From Adenophora triphylla var. japonica (Eukaryota > Streptophyta > Magnoliopsida > Asterales > Campanulaceae), in the NCBI GenBank assembly GCA_022495995.1, contig JAFEMH010002509.1, forward strand, positions 1-64,000: a DNA stretch of 64,000 nucleotides. The letters run 5' to 3'. A model generated the notes under the pieces. That model saw nothing but the letters and a program-made list of their open reading frames with translations, did not search any database and was not told the DNA's origin. Position numbers and translations under genes: made by a program. Position 1 is the stretch's first letter; the number at the start of each line of letters is the position of its first letter. This document shows, one piece after another, positions 32,230-44,357 of this stretch.

Positions 32230-34502
32230 TGACGCGCCCCGAACCGTGGTCCTACTTGGCCCCAGGCCGGGACACGCTCTGAAGAAGCCTTTATTTTAGA
32301 AAAAACTTTCGAAATGACCTTTCTAAAATTTGTCAATTTCAAAACATGTTTAACTTAAAGAAACTTTTATAAACATTCCATTAAAGGTAACAACATTAAC
32401 TTGAAAATTCAAACTTAAAGCTCTACAAACCAACATACAACTCCTTTACAAACCAAGGAACATAGTTTCAAAATGAAAAATATTTACAATCCTTAAAGAG
32501 TTGCAAAATAGGGACAACATATCAAGTCTCGGAATACTACCCCAAGGTTATACATTTACATAATGTAACCTTACAAAATACCTTTCTCAAAATACAATCC
32601 CAACTAGGCCTCTCGGTGCTCAACGTGTCCTAGCCCCTGGCTCGGCTCTATCTAAGAAAGCAATAAAAGGACGGGGTGAGATAAATCTCAGCAAGCTATT
32701 ATATATGCAACAATATGCTATGCAATCACAATATGAAAGCATATAACATTAACTCCTCATATATATATATATCACATTCTTGTCAACACAAAGAAAGATG
32801 TATATAAATAACACATAAGTGAAATAATGTAACACTTAAAAGGATACTGAGCCAAGGTTTAATCCTCAAAAGGATATCATGATCCGAGCAGCATCAACAA
32901 CAGAAGAAGCAGTTCCGGAACCCAATCACAATATCAACAATACGGGAGAAAATAACACAAAGTCATACCCCAATGTGCAACTAGACTACACCCTAAAAAG
33001 GGGAGCTATCCCACTACCCAAACCATGGCCAATGGCAGGGAAAAAGGGACCCAGTGTATGAATTATAACGAACTCGGCTCGGGTGCCATTATAATCCCAT
33101 AATACTGCCCAACAATCAAGTACCAGCTGGACTTTAAATAGAAGCACAGTACTAAATACTTGCTTACAATAACCGATGATTCTAAAGTAGGGAACCATAC
33201 CAATATAGCATATCCAAATGATAGCAAAATGATAACAAGTATCCATCAAAAGTAGCACAAAGGCTAAACCATCCTTGAAACAATTCAATTCAACTTAGGA
33301 TTCCAAAGTAGGGAACCCTAATCAAGCACATCATAAAGATGTCAAACAAATCCAAAAGGTGCAACACATAAGGTCTACACACTTATAATAACCATTCAAG
33401 GATGTATCATCAATCATATAAGGATATTAAACAAGTTAGGTTCAATGGAAATCAATGGTTCCAACCTACTTTAACCGAATATTTAACCATCTTCCAATTA
33501 TCACAATTGGTATGTAAAGGCATCCTTTTATAGCTCATATGTTGGACTTTGATTATAGTGTTCAATTGGTTGAAATATATGTTATATAGTTGAACCTACA
33601 TTGCTTTGAAAACAACTCAGTAAAACTGGACAGGGCACGACTCGTGCCCCAGGGCACGACTCGTGTCCTATGCAAAATTCAGCACATCAGTTGAAACTTC
33701 AACAAACTCAATTGAGACATTTTACAAGTCCATTTTTCCAACTTAAACAACAATACCAAAACACCAACTTCATTATATCCCAACCAAAATGACCTCAAAC
33801 CATTTCCAAGTTAGCCAAAGCCATTTTTACCATTTCCAACTCAAGAAAATTGATCAAAAATCACATGCAACCATTAAACAACAACAACTTCCAATTTAAC
33901 ACTAAATGAGCATGCAATTCAAGGAAAAATATAATAACTTACTTAAAAATAATATTAAAAACTTGAAACTTCAATCGGATGAAAATGACCCCCCTCTTCT
34001 CCTTAACACAAAGAAACGAACAGATCACCGAACGAATTTTTCTAGAATATTTTGGAAATTTTTAAGTTGGAAAATAGGTTTTGGAATTTTGGACCAAGGA
34101 GATGAGCTGAGAAAGGGTTTTTTTTTAAATGATGAAGCTTCTTCAAAAATCAAAAATCATAAGGATAAACATTTATCGTTTACACTAAGGCTCCTCCATG
34201 AACTTAGTACTACAATTAGATGACTTAGTTTCCTACATTTATACTTAAGCACCTCATGGATTATAATAAGTTATAATAATTTTCAACAATTACCATTTTA
34301 ACTACACCACTCCTAATATTTTTATTTATGCATTAAATAATTATTTTTAATTTATAATATATTTAAAATATCATATAAGTTATAAAATGCTAACTAACAC
34401 ATAATTGTCACAACAAAATGCAAAAATATAATAATATGAAATGCTCGCCATAATTACCAATTCAAGCATATATCAATTATGCCTAGGCCTAGGGTCATGA
34501 CA
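32230..34502 (-). mobile_element. C 3' LTR
   Basis: 2273 bp; sense TGTCATGACCC...GGGGCGCGTCA. It matches 39365-41552 plus 53642-53791. A small minus ORF (32986-33288) recurs in both LTRs and is not a gene. It contains two GGGCACGACTCGTG units near 33643-33670. Confidence 0.9.
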
Positions 34503-34518
34503 TTCACTCCCCCTAAAA
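34503..34518 (-). promoter_or_regulatory. C polypurine tract
   Basis: Sense CTTTTAGGGGGAGTGAA directly before the 3' LTR start TGTCATGAC. Confidence 0.8.
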
Positions 34519-34541
34519 GAAATTTCGATCCAAATTTTAGC

Positions 34542-35641
34542 TTACTTACCACGAATATCAAACAACCAAGGATATTTCCGTTCCATCTCTTCCCGGAGCT
34601 CTCAAGTAGATTCTTCCACGTCATGGTTCCTCCAAACGACTCTAACGAGGGGAATAATATTATTCTCAGCTCTTGGACCTTAGTATCAATCACTTGAACC
34701 GGCTGCTCCACGTAAGACATATCTTGTTCAATATCCTCGGGTATCCTCGGCAACACATGAAAAGGATCATACACATACTTACGAAGCATGGACACATGGA
34801 ACACATTATGCATTTTCCCAAGAGATGAAGGCAAAGAAAGTCGATACGCAAGATTGTCGACTCTTTCCAAAATCTCAAAAGGGCCAACGAACCTTGGAGC
34901 CAACTTACCCTTCTTACCATACCTTTGAATCCCCACTTTAGGTGAAACCCTCAAGAACACAAAATCTCCCTTCTGAAACTCAAGGTCTCGCCTTCTCTGA
35001 TCTGCATAGCTTTTCTGTCTACTCTGGGCCGTAATCAATCGGTTCCGAATAATCTTGACCTTATCAACTGAATCCCGAACCATATCAATACCCCAAATCT
35101 TGGCTTCCCCGACTTCAATCCAACAGATCGGAGATCTACACTTCCTCCTATACAAAGCTTCATAAGGTGCCATCTCAATACTTGACTGATAGCTATTGTT
35201 GTAAGAAAACTCAACAAGAGGCAAATGAACATCCCAAGAATCCGAGAAGTCAACAGAACAAGCTCGCAACATATCTTCAAGGATTTGAATTGTTCTCTCG
35301 GATTGGCCATCAGTCTGAGGATGGAACGTCGTGCTAAATCTCAATTCTGAACCCAAAGCCTTTTGTAACGCCTGCCAAAATTTGGAAGTAAATCGAGGAT
35401 CACGATCTGACACAATGCTAACCGGAACCCTGTGCAATCTCACAATCTCGTGAATATACAACTTCGCAAGCCTCTCCATCGAATAGATAATGTCAATAGG
35501 TAGGAAATGAGCGGACTTGGTTAATCTATCTACGATCACCCAAACGGCATCATGCTTCCTACTAGTACGAGGCAATTCCGTGACAAAATCCATGGTTATA
35601 TGCTCCCACTTCCATTCCGGAATCTCTAACGGCTGAAGCAA
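34542..35641 (-). CDS. C integrase with GPY/F motif and chromodomain
   Basis: Long open frame. Core: WEHITMDFVTELPRT, DRLTKSAHFLP, IVSDRDPRFTSKFWQ and FHPQTDGQSERTIQ give the D-D-E catalytic set. Next come KGDFVFLRVSPK and APRFVGPFEILERV (GPY/F), then NVFHVSMLRKYV. A frameshift near 34625 moves the chromodomain into the adjacent frame (RVVWRNHDVEESTWE, REEMERKYPWLF), ending at 34542. The chromodomain normally steers insertion to heterochromatin. Except for that shift the integrase looks whole. Confidence 0.9.
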
Positions 35642-36560
35642 CCCGGCGGGTCTTTGATGCTCGGCTTAACTTGTTGACACGTCAAACACTTTGATACATA
35701 ATCCGCTATTTCTCTCTTCATATTATTCCACCAAAAATGTTGCTTCAAATTTTTATACATCTTGGTACTCCCGAGATTGTGGCCATCATCAAGAACTTGG
35801 CGCTTCACCTCTTCAAGATTCGGCATGCACAATCGGTCTCTAAATGTCAACACTCCATCGGAACTAAGAGAGAACTCCTTAAAATTTCCATCCACAATTT
35901 TATCCATGATTTTCTTCAACTCTAAATCATCCTTTTGAACCTCCTTTATTTGTTGAATCAAGCTTGGTAAGACACTAATATTCGCAAAGATAGCTCCATG
36001 CCTCGACTCTCGGGGACACCGATCTCGAGCATCCTCTAACATCTTCCATTCTCGAACCATCAATGAAGCGATATAAGATTTTTTACTAATAGCATCTGCC
36101 ACCTCATTTGCTTTGCCCGGATGATAGGAAATAGTACAATCATACATCGACGTTGCCTATTGTTCAACTCCTTCTGCGAGAAAAGATATTTCAAGCTCTT
36201 ATGATCCGTGAAAATCTCAAACTTCGCTCCATAAAGGTAATGCTTCCATCTGTGCAAGGTAAAGACGATAGCGCAAGCTCTATATCATGAGTCGGGTAGT
36301 TCTGCTACCTAGAAGTCAACTTCCTCGAGGCATAAGCAATAACCTTCCCATTTTGCATTAACAAACACCCTAAACCTTCTTTCGAAGCATCACAATAGAT
36401 CACCAAACCATCATTCCCATTTGGCAAAACAAGGATAGGTGTCGAAGTCAATCTCTTCTTCAATTCTTCAAAATTAACTTGACACTTATCATTCTACACA
36501 AAAGGTATATTCTTTCGAGTCAAATGAGTCAACGGAGTAGCAATCTTTGAAAACCCTTTG
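35626..36560 (-). pseudogene. C RNase H and integrase zinc region
   Basis: ORF 35626-36147 spans the end of RNase H ([16 protein letters not shown]) and the integrase HHCC zinc finger (FWWNNMKREIADYVSKCLTC). The usual second His before G-STKMY is missing (DDGHNLGSTKMYKN), so the zinc finger has a small internal deletion. The upstream part, 36060-36257, reads [20 protein letters not shown] and [14 protein letters not shown], split by a frameshift near 36140. Toward RT, 36260-36560 is decayed and is interrupted by the MITE at 36573. Confidence 0.8.
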
Positions 36561-36572
36561 ATGAATCTTCTA

Positions 36573-36859
36573 CTCCCTCCGTCCCGGCCGAAGTGTCCCA
36601 ACTTTCTATTTTGGGCATCCCATTTAAAATGTCTCATACCCAAAAAAGAAAAGTTTTTTCACTATTCCACCCACTCATTCTCTCTCCTACTTTACTTTTA
36701 CACTCACAACATTCTCTCTCCTAACTATTCCTCCCACTCATTCTCTCTACTATTTAATTTTTCATATTCACAACATTTAAACTTTTCTCTTTCTTATATC
36801 ACTTTCCTTAATTCTCGTGCCGAACCCATTTTGGGACACTTCGGCCGGGACGGAGGGAG
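36573..36859. mobile_element. Stowaway-type MITE in C pol
   Basis: 287 bp with terminal inverted repeats CTCCCTCCGTCCCGGCCGAA and TTCGGCCGGGACGGAGGGAG, flanked by TA (36571-36572 and 36860-36861). The interior is a homologue, inverted, of the MITE at 54191-54478. It has no coding capacity and splits RT from RNase H of C. Confidence 0.95.
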
Positions 36860-36869
36860 TATAATACCC

Positions 36870-37500
36870 GGCTAACCCCAGAAAACTCCGAATCTCGGTG
36901 ACTGTTTCCGGCCTCTTCCAACTAACCACAACTTAAATCTTAGAAGGATCAACTGAAATTCCATTCTTTGACATAACATGGCCTAGGAAAGAAACCTCCT
37001 CAAGCCAAAACGCACACTTACTAAACTTGGCAAATAACTTCTTATCCCGTAGCACCTCCAAAACTATTCGCAAGTGTTGTTCATGCTCCTCCCGAGATTT
37101 AGAATATACGAGAATATCATCAATAAATACGACAACAAAAGTATCAAGATAGGGTTTGTTCATCAAATCCATAAAAACGGCTGGAGCATTTGTTAAACCA
37201 AAAGGCATGACAAGAAATTCAAAATGACCATACCGAGTACGAAAGGCAGTCTTGGAAACATCCTCCAAACGAACCTTCAACTGATGATAACCGCTTCTCA
37301 AGTCAAGCTTCGAAAAGACTGTCACACCTTGAAGTTGATCGAATAAATCATCAATATGAGGCAAAGGGTATTTGTTCTTCACCGTCACTTGGTTCAACTG
37401 CCGCTAATCAATGCACAATCTCTATGACCCATCTTTCTTCCTAACAAAATAATACCGGAGCTCCCCACGGCGAGACACTAGGTCGAATGAATCCCCGATT
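36870..37500 (-). pseudogene. C reverse transcriptase
   Basis: Open from 36933 to 37397: [45 protein letters not shown], catalytic FIDDILVYS (about 37113-37139) and [15 protein letters not shown]. Before 37397 an in-frame stop (about 37405) separates it from the protease frame, where DKLKELKAQLQELLNRGFI marks the RT start. The MITE removes the link to RNase H. Confidence 0.9.
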
Positions 37501-38202
37501 AAGCAACTCTTGCAACTGAGCCTTTAACTCTTTCAATTTATCTGGGGCCATTCTATAATGTGCCTTGGATATTGGAGTTGTACCTGGAAGCAAATCAATC
37601 CCAAACTCTATCTCCCTATCCGGAGGCATCACATACTCAGAAGAGAACACATCCGAAAACTCCTTAACTACCGGTACATCCCCAAATTCAGGCAACACTT
37701 TAGTAGTATCATGAACACTAGCCAAGAATCCGGTACAACCACGAAGTAATAATTTTCTAGCTTTCACGTAAGAAATAACACGAATAGTCCCCACCGAAGA
37801 AATAGCCTCAAAAACAAACTTAGGCATATTCGGGACTGAAAAGGTATCAACCTTCTTATGACAATCGACTAAAGCATGATATTTGCTTAGCCAATCCATA
37901 CCCAAAATAACATCAAAATCATGCATGGGTAACACTACCAAATCAGCAGGTAACACATGATCACATATATGCACATCACAGGCACGTAACACCTCATTGG
38001 TTACTAAACACTCTCCCATAGGAGTTGATACTTCTAGCACATAAGGCATAAACTCTACAGAAACATGCAATTGCGATGCAAAATGCATGGACACATAAGA
38101 ATGCGATGAGCCAGGGTCTATAAGTGTGCGTGCTCTCATACTTGCTATATAGATAGTACCTCCGATAACAGTGGAGGAATCTGCCGCTTGTTGTTGATTC
38201 AT
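37441..38202 (-). CDS. C aspartic protease and RT start
   Basis: The protease motif is LIDPGSSHSYVS (about 38100-38130); the catalytic Asp is kept but the usual D-S/T-G is D-P-G. FDVILGMDWLSKYHALVDC marks the flap and C-lobe. The C-terminal third (about 37470-37640) is the N-terminal RT region: MPPDREIEFGIDLLPGTTPI, RGFIRPSVSPWGAPVLF. In a chromovirus this is one polyprotein with the downstream RT. Confidence 0.85.
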   Translation of the reverse strand: MNQQQAADSSTVIGGTIYIASMRARTLIDPGSSHSYVSMHFASQLHVSVEFMPYVLEVSTPMGECLVTNEVLRACDVHICDHVLPADLVVLPMHDFDVILGMDWLSKYHALVDCHKKVDTFSVPNMPKFVFEAISSVGTIRVISYVKARKLLLRGCTGFLASVHDTTKVLPEFGDVPVVKEFSDVFSSEYVMPPDREIEFGIDLLPGTTPISKAHYRMAPDKLKELKAQLQELLNRGFIRPSVSPWGAPVLFC

Positions 38203-39255
38203 AGCAAAGACCCGACCCTGAACCTTAGGCCTCCCTGAAGCATCCCTATTCTGTCCTTGAGAAGTCCCGACGCCACTCCCTGATGGTTGCTTCCTTGGCT
38301 TTGGACAATCCTTCTAAAAATGCCTCAACTGCCCACAATTCAAACATTTATCTTGTTTCTTCCAACAATGCTCCTCGATATGCCCCTCCTTCTGACAATG
38401 AATATAAACCTTCTTTGGTGGATTCCCTGGAATATAACCCTGCCTTCTCACACTTGACGAACCTTGCGGCTGTCCTCAGAACTGTGATGTCAATTCTTGA
38501 CCTCCTCGATTATCTCGACCTTGTTGTTGTGGTCTACTTTATCCTCCTTGTATTCCCGTACTAACCACTTCCCTTTTTCTCTTATGTTCTTCAATATCAT
38601 GCTCCACATGGTAAGAACGATCCACGGCATCTTGAAAATCTTGGAACTTGTGGGACACTAACTGCGTTTGGTTCACTGTCTTCAAGCCCCGAACGAATCT
38701 CAAGGACTTTCTCTCCTCGGTTTCCACCAAAGGAGTGCAATATCTCGCTAACTCCGTGAACTTGGCCACATACTGAGCTACTGTCATAAAATTCTGCTCC
38801 AGGTTAAGAAACTCCATCTCCTTCTTGTCTTGATCCACAGTCAGAATAAAATGCTCCTTGAACTTCCTTAGAAAATTCTCCCAAGTGTACGGAACATGAG
38901 CCTCATCCCAACTTACCTTTAAAGTCCTCCACCAATGCTCCGCCGCACCAGAAAACTTGTAAGACGCGAACCTAACTCGTTCCTCCTCGGTACATCTCAA
39001 CACATCAAAGATTTTATCCATAACCTCAATCCATCTCTCAGCCTTTGACACATCCCGCTCGCCATCATAACCAATAGGTTTCAACTTCAAGAATTGATCC
39101 AATCCAACCCTAGGCGCTGCCTGCTCTCCTTGCTGTCTTTGATCATTCATGGCTTTCATGGCTGCCTCTAACATTCCTTGAAACATATCCCGGGTCTCCT
39201 CCCTTACATTTACATGACCTAAAGGTCCGGTAGAATCACCTTCTGCTCCTGCCAT
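38203..39255 (-). CDS. C gag
   Basis: Starts MAGAEGDSTGPLGHVNVREE at 39255. The retrotransposon gag core is clear: KAERWIEVMDKIFDVLRCTE, FSGAAEHWWRTLK, FLRKFKEHFI, MTVAQYVAKFTELARYC. The open frame ends at 38539. The rest, to 38203, is shifted and contains a CCHC zinc knuckle (CLNCGQLRHF-stop-KDC, 38300-38345) with an in-frame stop before its last Cys. Capsid and RNA-binding role are inferred from the family. Confidence 0.9.
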
Positions 39256-39344
39256 AATGATTTAGTACCTGCATAAACATTTAACGTCACTCACTCAATC
39301 CATACTACCCTCCTAGGTCACGTAGTCACTCTAGACTATCTAAA

Positions 39345-39362
39345 CCTATGGCTCTGATACCA
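39345..39362 (-). promoter_or_regulatory. C primer-binding site (tRNA-iMet)
   Basis: Sense TGGTATCAGAGCCATAGG, 2 nt after the 5' LTR end. The 12-nt TGGTATCAGAGC is the complement of plant initiator tRNA-Met 3' end. Confidence 0.95.
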
Positions 39363-39364
39363 AC

Positions 39365-41552
39365 TGATGCGCCCCGAACCGTGGTCCTACTTGGCCCCAC
39401 GCCGGGACATGCTCTGAAGACGCCTTTATTTTAGAAAAACTTTCGAAATATCCTTTCTAAAATTTGTCAATTTCAAAACCTATTTAACTTAAAGAAACTT
39501 TTATAAACATTCCATTAAAGGTAACAACATTAACTTGAAAATCCAAACTTAAAGCTTTACAAACCAACATACAACTTCTTTACAAACCAAGGAACATAGT
39601 TCCAAAATGAAAAATATTTACAATTCTTAATGAGTTGCAAAATAGGGACAACATATCAAGTCTCAGAATACTACCCCAAGGTTATACATTTACATAATGT
39701 AACCTTACAAAATACCTTTCTCAAAATACAATCCCAACTAGGCGTCCTCTCGGTGATCAACGTGTCCTAGCCCCTGGCTCAGCTATCTAAGAAAGCAATA
39801 AAAGGACGGGGTGAGATAAATCTCAGCAAGCTATTATATATGCAACAATATGCTATGCAATCACAATATAAAAGCATATAACATATACTTCTCATATATA
39901 TATCACATTCTTGTCAACACAAAGAAAGATATATATAGATAACACATAAGTGCAATAATGTAACACTTAAAAGGATACTGAGCCAAGGTTTAATCCTCAA
40001 AAGGATATCACGATTCGAGCAGCATCAACAGCTGGAGAAGCGGTTTCGAAACCCAATCACAATATCAAAAATACGGGAATAAATGACACAAAGTCATATC
40101 CCAATGTGCAACTAGAGTACACCCTAAAAAGGGGAGCTAGCCCACTACCCAAACCATGGCCAATGGCAGGGAAAAAGGGACCCAGTGTATGGATTATAAC
40201 AAACTCGGCTCGAGTGCCATTATAATCCCATAACACTGCCCAACAATCAAGTACCAACTGGACTTTAAATAGAAGCACAGTACTAAATACTTGCTTACAA
40301 TAACCGATGATTCCAAAGTAGGGAACCATACCAATATAGCATATCCAAATGATAGCAAAATGATAATAAGTATCCATCAAAAGTAGCACAAAGGCTAAAC
40401 CATCCTTGAACCAATTCAATTCAACTTAGGATTTCAAAGTAGGGAACCCAAATCAAGCACATCTTAAAGATGTCAAACAAATACAAAAGGTGCAACACAT
40501 AATGTCTACACACTTATATTAACCATTCAAGGATGTATCATAAATCATATAAGGATATTAAACAAGTTAGGTTCAATGGAAATCAATGGTTCCAATCTAC
40601 TTTAACCAAATATTTAATCATTTTCCAATTATCACAATTGGTATGTAAAGGCATCCTTTTGTAGCTCATATATTGTACTTTGATTATAGTGCTCAATTGG
40701 TTGAAATATATGTTATATAGTTGAACCTACATTGCTTTGAAAACAACTCAGCAAAACTGGGCAGGGCACGACTCGTGACCCTTTTACATGCAGCCAGATA
40801 CAGTCGTCCACCCCAAGGCGCGACCGGTCATGACTGCATGGCACGACTCGTGCCAGAGGGCACGACTCTTGCCCTAGGCAAAATTTAGCACATCAGCTGA
40901 AACTTTAGCAAACTCAAATGAGTCATTTACAAGTCCATTTTTCCAACTTAAACAACAATACCAAAACACCAACTTCAGTATATCCCAACCAAAATGACCT
41001 CAAACCATTTCCAAGTTAGCCAAAGCCATTTTTACCATTTCCAACTCAAGAAAATTGATCAAAAATCACATGTAACCATTAAACAACAACAACATTAACA
41101 TTCATTTTAACACTAAATGAGCATGCAATTCAAGGAAAAATATAATAACTTACTTGAAAATAATATTTAAAACTTAAAACTTAAATCGGATGAAAATGAC
41201 CCCCCTCTTCTCTCGAACACAAAGAAATGAACGGATAGCCGAACGGATTTTTCTAGAATATTTTGGAGATTTTTAAGTTGAAAAATAGGTTTTGGAATTT
41301 TGGACCAAGGAGATGAGCTGAGAAAGGGTTTGTTTAAATGATGAAGCTTCTTCAAAAATCATAAGGATAAACATTTATCATTTACACTAAGGCTCCTCCA
41401 TGAACTTAGTACTACAATTAGATGTCTTAATTTCCTACATTTATACTTAAGCACCTCATGGATTATAATAAGTTATTATAATTTTCAACAATTACCATTT
41501 TAACTACACCACTCCTAATATTTTTATTTATGCATTAAATAATTATTTTTAA
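39365..41552 (-). mobile_element. C 5' LTR, main part
   Basis: Matches the 3' LTR over 2188 bp, to the point where D starts. It has an extra segment of about 70 bp near 40779-40850 bounded by GCACGACTCGTG units and absent in the 3' LTR. Confidence 0.9.
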
Positions 41553-42212
41553 TGATGCTGCAGGAAATGTGCTTATCAATCTTCCTCCACGTGGCAGGAC
41601 TGATCACCTGGCTTCTTGACCTGAAAACAGAACCCACGACTAGCCGGATGTGTCTCCGGCGAAGACGCTCGGGCGTGAGAGTAAGATAACAGTTGTATAT
41701 AGCTCAAAATGTATTGAATAATGAACTCAGAATACAAAATGGCAGTTACCTTTCACCGTTTGGTAGTGATGAAGTATTTATAGGCAAGAGTGATGTATTT
41801 TTGGGGAGGCGACATGTCCTCCGAGATTATAGCGGCAGTTACTTGGACGTGGGAACATGTCTATAACGGTCCCTGATTTATAGGGATGTGGTTATGAGGA
41901 TTGTTCAACCAAATAAGCCGGCAAGTGTTAAGTCGTCACTTGTTGGTTTAGGTCGAGGTCGTCACTCGTGGAATGGTCGACCTGACTGTCGGGTAGAGCA
42001 TGGTTCGTACCCGAGTTATAATATGGATTCTGAGGTCGGATTAAGTTAAGTCGGGGCCTGGTGAGCCGGACCATGGGCTTAGTCGACTGATCTTTGAAAT
42101 GGGCTTTGGGCCTTGCTCTGACTGGGCCAGCCCTATTGAGAATGTGATAATCAAAGCTGGATGTAATTGGGCTTTACTTGCTTGGCCCAACTCGGCACTT
42201 TTGGTATGTTCA
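41553..42212 (-). mobile_element. D 3' LTR
   Basis: 660 bp, sense TGAACATACC...GCAGCATCA. Minus-strand TATA box CTATAAATAC at 41775-41784. Near-identical to 52985-53641 apart from small indels. Confidence 0.9.
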
Positions 42213-42228
42213 GTGGCCCCCAACTTTC
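42213..42228 (-). promoter_or_regulatory. D polypurine tract
   Basis: Sense AAAGTTGGGGGCCAC directly before the LTR start TGAACATACC. Confidence 0.65.
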
Positions 42229-42495
42229 GAGTTGACTTCGTCGACTTGGAAGTTAAGAAGATTTCTTTGATGAAAATTGCTTTACTCGCAGGTCGATGCT
42301 AGTCTTTGAAGTAGGTCGACCATGATGACGTGGCAACATCATGATCGTTGGCGATGAACGGTGAGAGATGAAGGAGCGCCGATTTTTGTAATGATTACAG
42401 CTCTGACGTTTGGAACTCCCTCTCGAAAACCGCTTCAGTCTTTAATTTTGGAAAATTAATTTTGATTTTCCTTTCCCTTTCCAAATTTATGAAAA

Positions 42496-42503
42496 TATAA
42501 ATA
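42496..42503 (+). promoter_or_regulatory. TATA box of the antisense gene in D
   Basis: TATAAATA inside AAAATATAAATAGAAAAATC, 195 bp before the ATG at 42698 and outside the LTR. A pyrimidine-rich leader (CTTCTTCTTCTCCGGCG) follows about 45 bp on. This gives the antisense gene its own promoter, independent of the LTR; the start site itself is not visible. Confidence 0.65.
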
Positions 42504-42697
42504 GAAAAATCCCTCTTCGTTTAGAACTTTTACTGCTCTAAAACTTCTTCTTCTCCGGCGATAATCAAGGGATTGCAGCAAGATTTAAATCTAGCTCTCG
42601 GCTCCAGCAACGAACCTACCTTCTGCAATTAATTAAGGTATTTCCTTCGTATCTTTGCTTTAGGGTTTTAATTTATGCACTGTTCTCCGTTTCCGCC

Positions 42698-44012
42698 ATG
42701 GCTAGGACCTTTAGTTGCGAACCAGGAGCGTGGTATGGTTACTGTACTGCTAACCGTAGGGCCTGCAAGAATGTGAACGGTGAGTGGAGAGTGATGTCCC
42801 TGGATGAGTGTGCCTCCATTTTGACTAGTTGGGGGTTGAATTACACTGAGATAGGGCTGCCCATTGTAGGGGAAATTGAAAATGTGGTGATTGACGACTC
42901 AAATGTTGTCGCTTTTCATCTATTCCATGAATTGCTTGACCATATCACCTTGTTTTATGTTAGGGACGTCCAAAAGCCCTCCTTCCTTAGGAATAGAATA
43001 GGTTTTCCAGGGGAGTCTAGGTCGCCCTTAAATAGGTCGACTGAAATTATTCATAGGCCTGACTCCCCTGTTTCTCCTTCTTCTTGTACAGATATGGCAA
43101 CTCAAGGCGGAGCTACAGCATCTACTTCCTCTGGTCCCAGAATTGTTGATGCATTCGACGATACAGCCATGCCAGGAAAGAATGAGAGGGGTTATGTCCC
43201 CCAAGGGCCATTACGTGGAAAGAAGAACCTGCCCTCTAGGTATGGTATGATTTGGGATTTCTGTGAGGTAAGTAAGGAAGATTATAGGGTGACCATTTAT
43301 ACCCAGAGGGAGTTTATGAAGTTGTTTAGGTCGTCATTTACTAAGGATGCCACTAGGGTAGCCTTCTTCTATGGTCAATTTGTAGCTGGCCTCAGGTTAC
43401 CTCTTGATCCCTTCATAAATGAGTTTTTAGAATGTGCCAATGCTCTCCCCCTTCAGCTCGGAGCCAATACTTGTAGGGTCCTTGTATGCTTTGCTATGGT
43501 GTGCAGATTCTTAGGATATGAACCTTGTATGAGAGTGTTCAAAGAATTTTTCAGCATAAAGTATAGTGGAGAGGACCTGAGCATCGCACCCTCTAAACCT
43601 AAATCTCCCAAGCTCTTCACCAATCTTCCAAGTAAGCATAGTGGCTGGAACTCGCATGTTGTTGTGGTAGAGAGTAGATTAGGATGGGAATTCCCATTGC
43701 CCAATGACGATACAGAAGCCATAGATGAGGGGAACTATTGGGAGCCGACCTGGCATCTTAACTTGTATAGGGCTTTGTGTCGCTTAGTCGAGAGAAGACC
43801 CATTAGCTGGGAGAGTCTGATCACCACCAAGTATAACTTCGTCCAGGCTGGGATGATGTCTGGAGACGGAGTGGTAGAGCCCCTTGTCCCTGTGTTGAGA
43901 GGACAAATATATCCCGACTGGGTTACTCATTCTCTGGGGAGGTTTGGAAATTTGTGCCAGCGTTGCAAGAAGACAGAAAACTATTGCAAGGATAACGGGG
44001 AGCATGCCGGTG
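42698..44012 (+). CDS. D antisense gene, exon 1: Transposase_28-like protein
   Basis: First exon of a gene opposite to D's gag-pol. ATG follows CCGCC (CCGCCATGG, a strong plant start). 438 codons, open throughout. N-terminal part: EPGAWYGYCTANRRACKN, then a Ser/Pro-rich linker. The core from about residue 185 reads MIWDFCEVSKEDYRVTIY, FVAGLRLPLDPFINEFLECA, VLVCFAMVCRFLGYEP and VFKEFFSIKYSG. That is the pattern of the 'putative gypsy-type transposon' family (Pfam Transposase_28), known from Tat elements. It ends CCGGTG|GTAAGA at 44012; joining to 44358 keeps the frame (phase 1). Despite the family name no catalytic site is established; the function is unknown. Confidence 0.75.
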
Positions 44013-44357
44013 GTAAGATCTTGTTCTGCAATCCTTTACTCGTCTATTGTTATCTTGTATATGTATGTAACTCTTAGATCGTCCGTTGTTTGCTCGTATG
44101 TAGAACTTAGTTAGCTCGTACATAGAACTATCACGAATTGCAACTCTATCAAATTGCCTGCTCGTATGTAGAACTTAGTTAGCTCGTACATAGAACTATT
44201 ACGAATTGCAACTCTATCAAATTGCCTGCTCGTATGTAGAGTTATTCAATTCGTACATAAAACTGCTTTGAGTTGTATCAATTATCTCGTCAATGGTTTA
44301 CTCGTAGAACTGTTTTGAATTGCCGAGCTAACACTTGATTTCTTTGATGTCGTGTAG
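44013..44357 (+). other. Intron 1 of the antisense gene
   Basis: 345 nt, GTAAGA...GTGTAG. Most of it is the 68-bp repeat. The splice restores GVLTPEQEANMV across the join, which supports the boundaries. Confidence 0.65.
44091..44290. repeat. 68-bp tandem repeat in intron 1
   Basis: Copies begin TGCTCGTATGTAGA at 44091, 44159 and 44227; the first two are nearly identical and the third is diverged and partial. Confidence 0.85.

Noticed and set aside
32986..33288. Hydrophobic minus ORF, repeated at 40057-40419
   Set aside because: Lies in both LTRs of C; the same sequence twice is due to LTR duplication, and there is no support as a gene.
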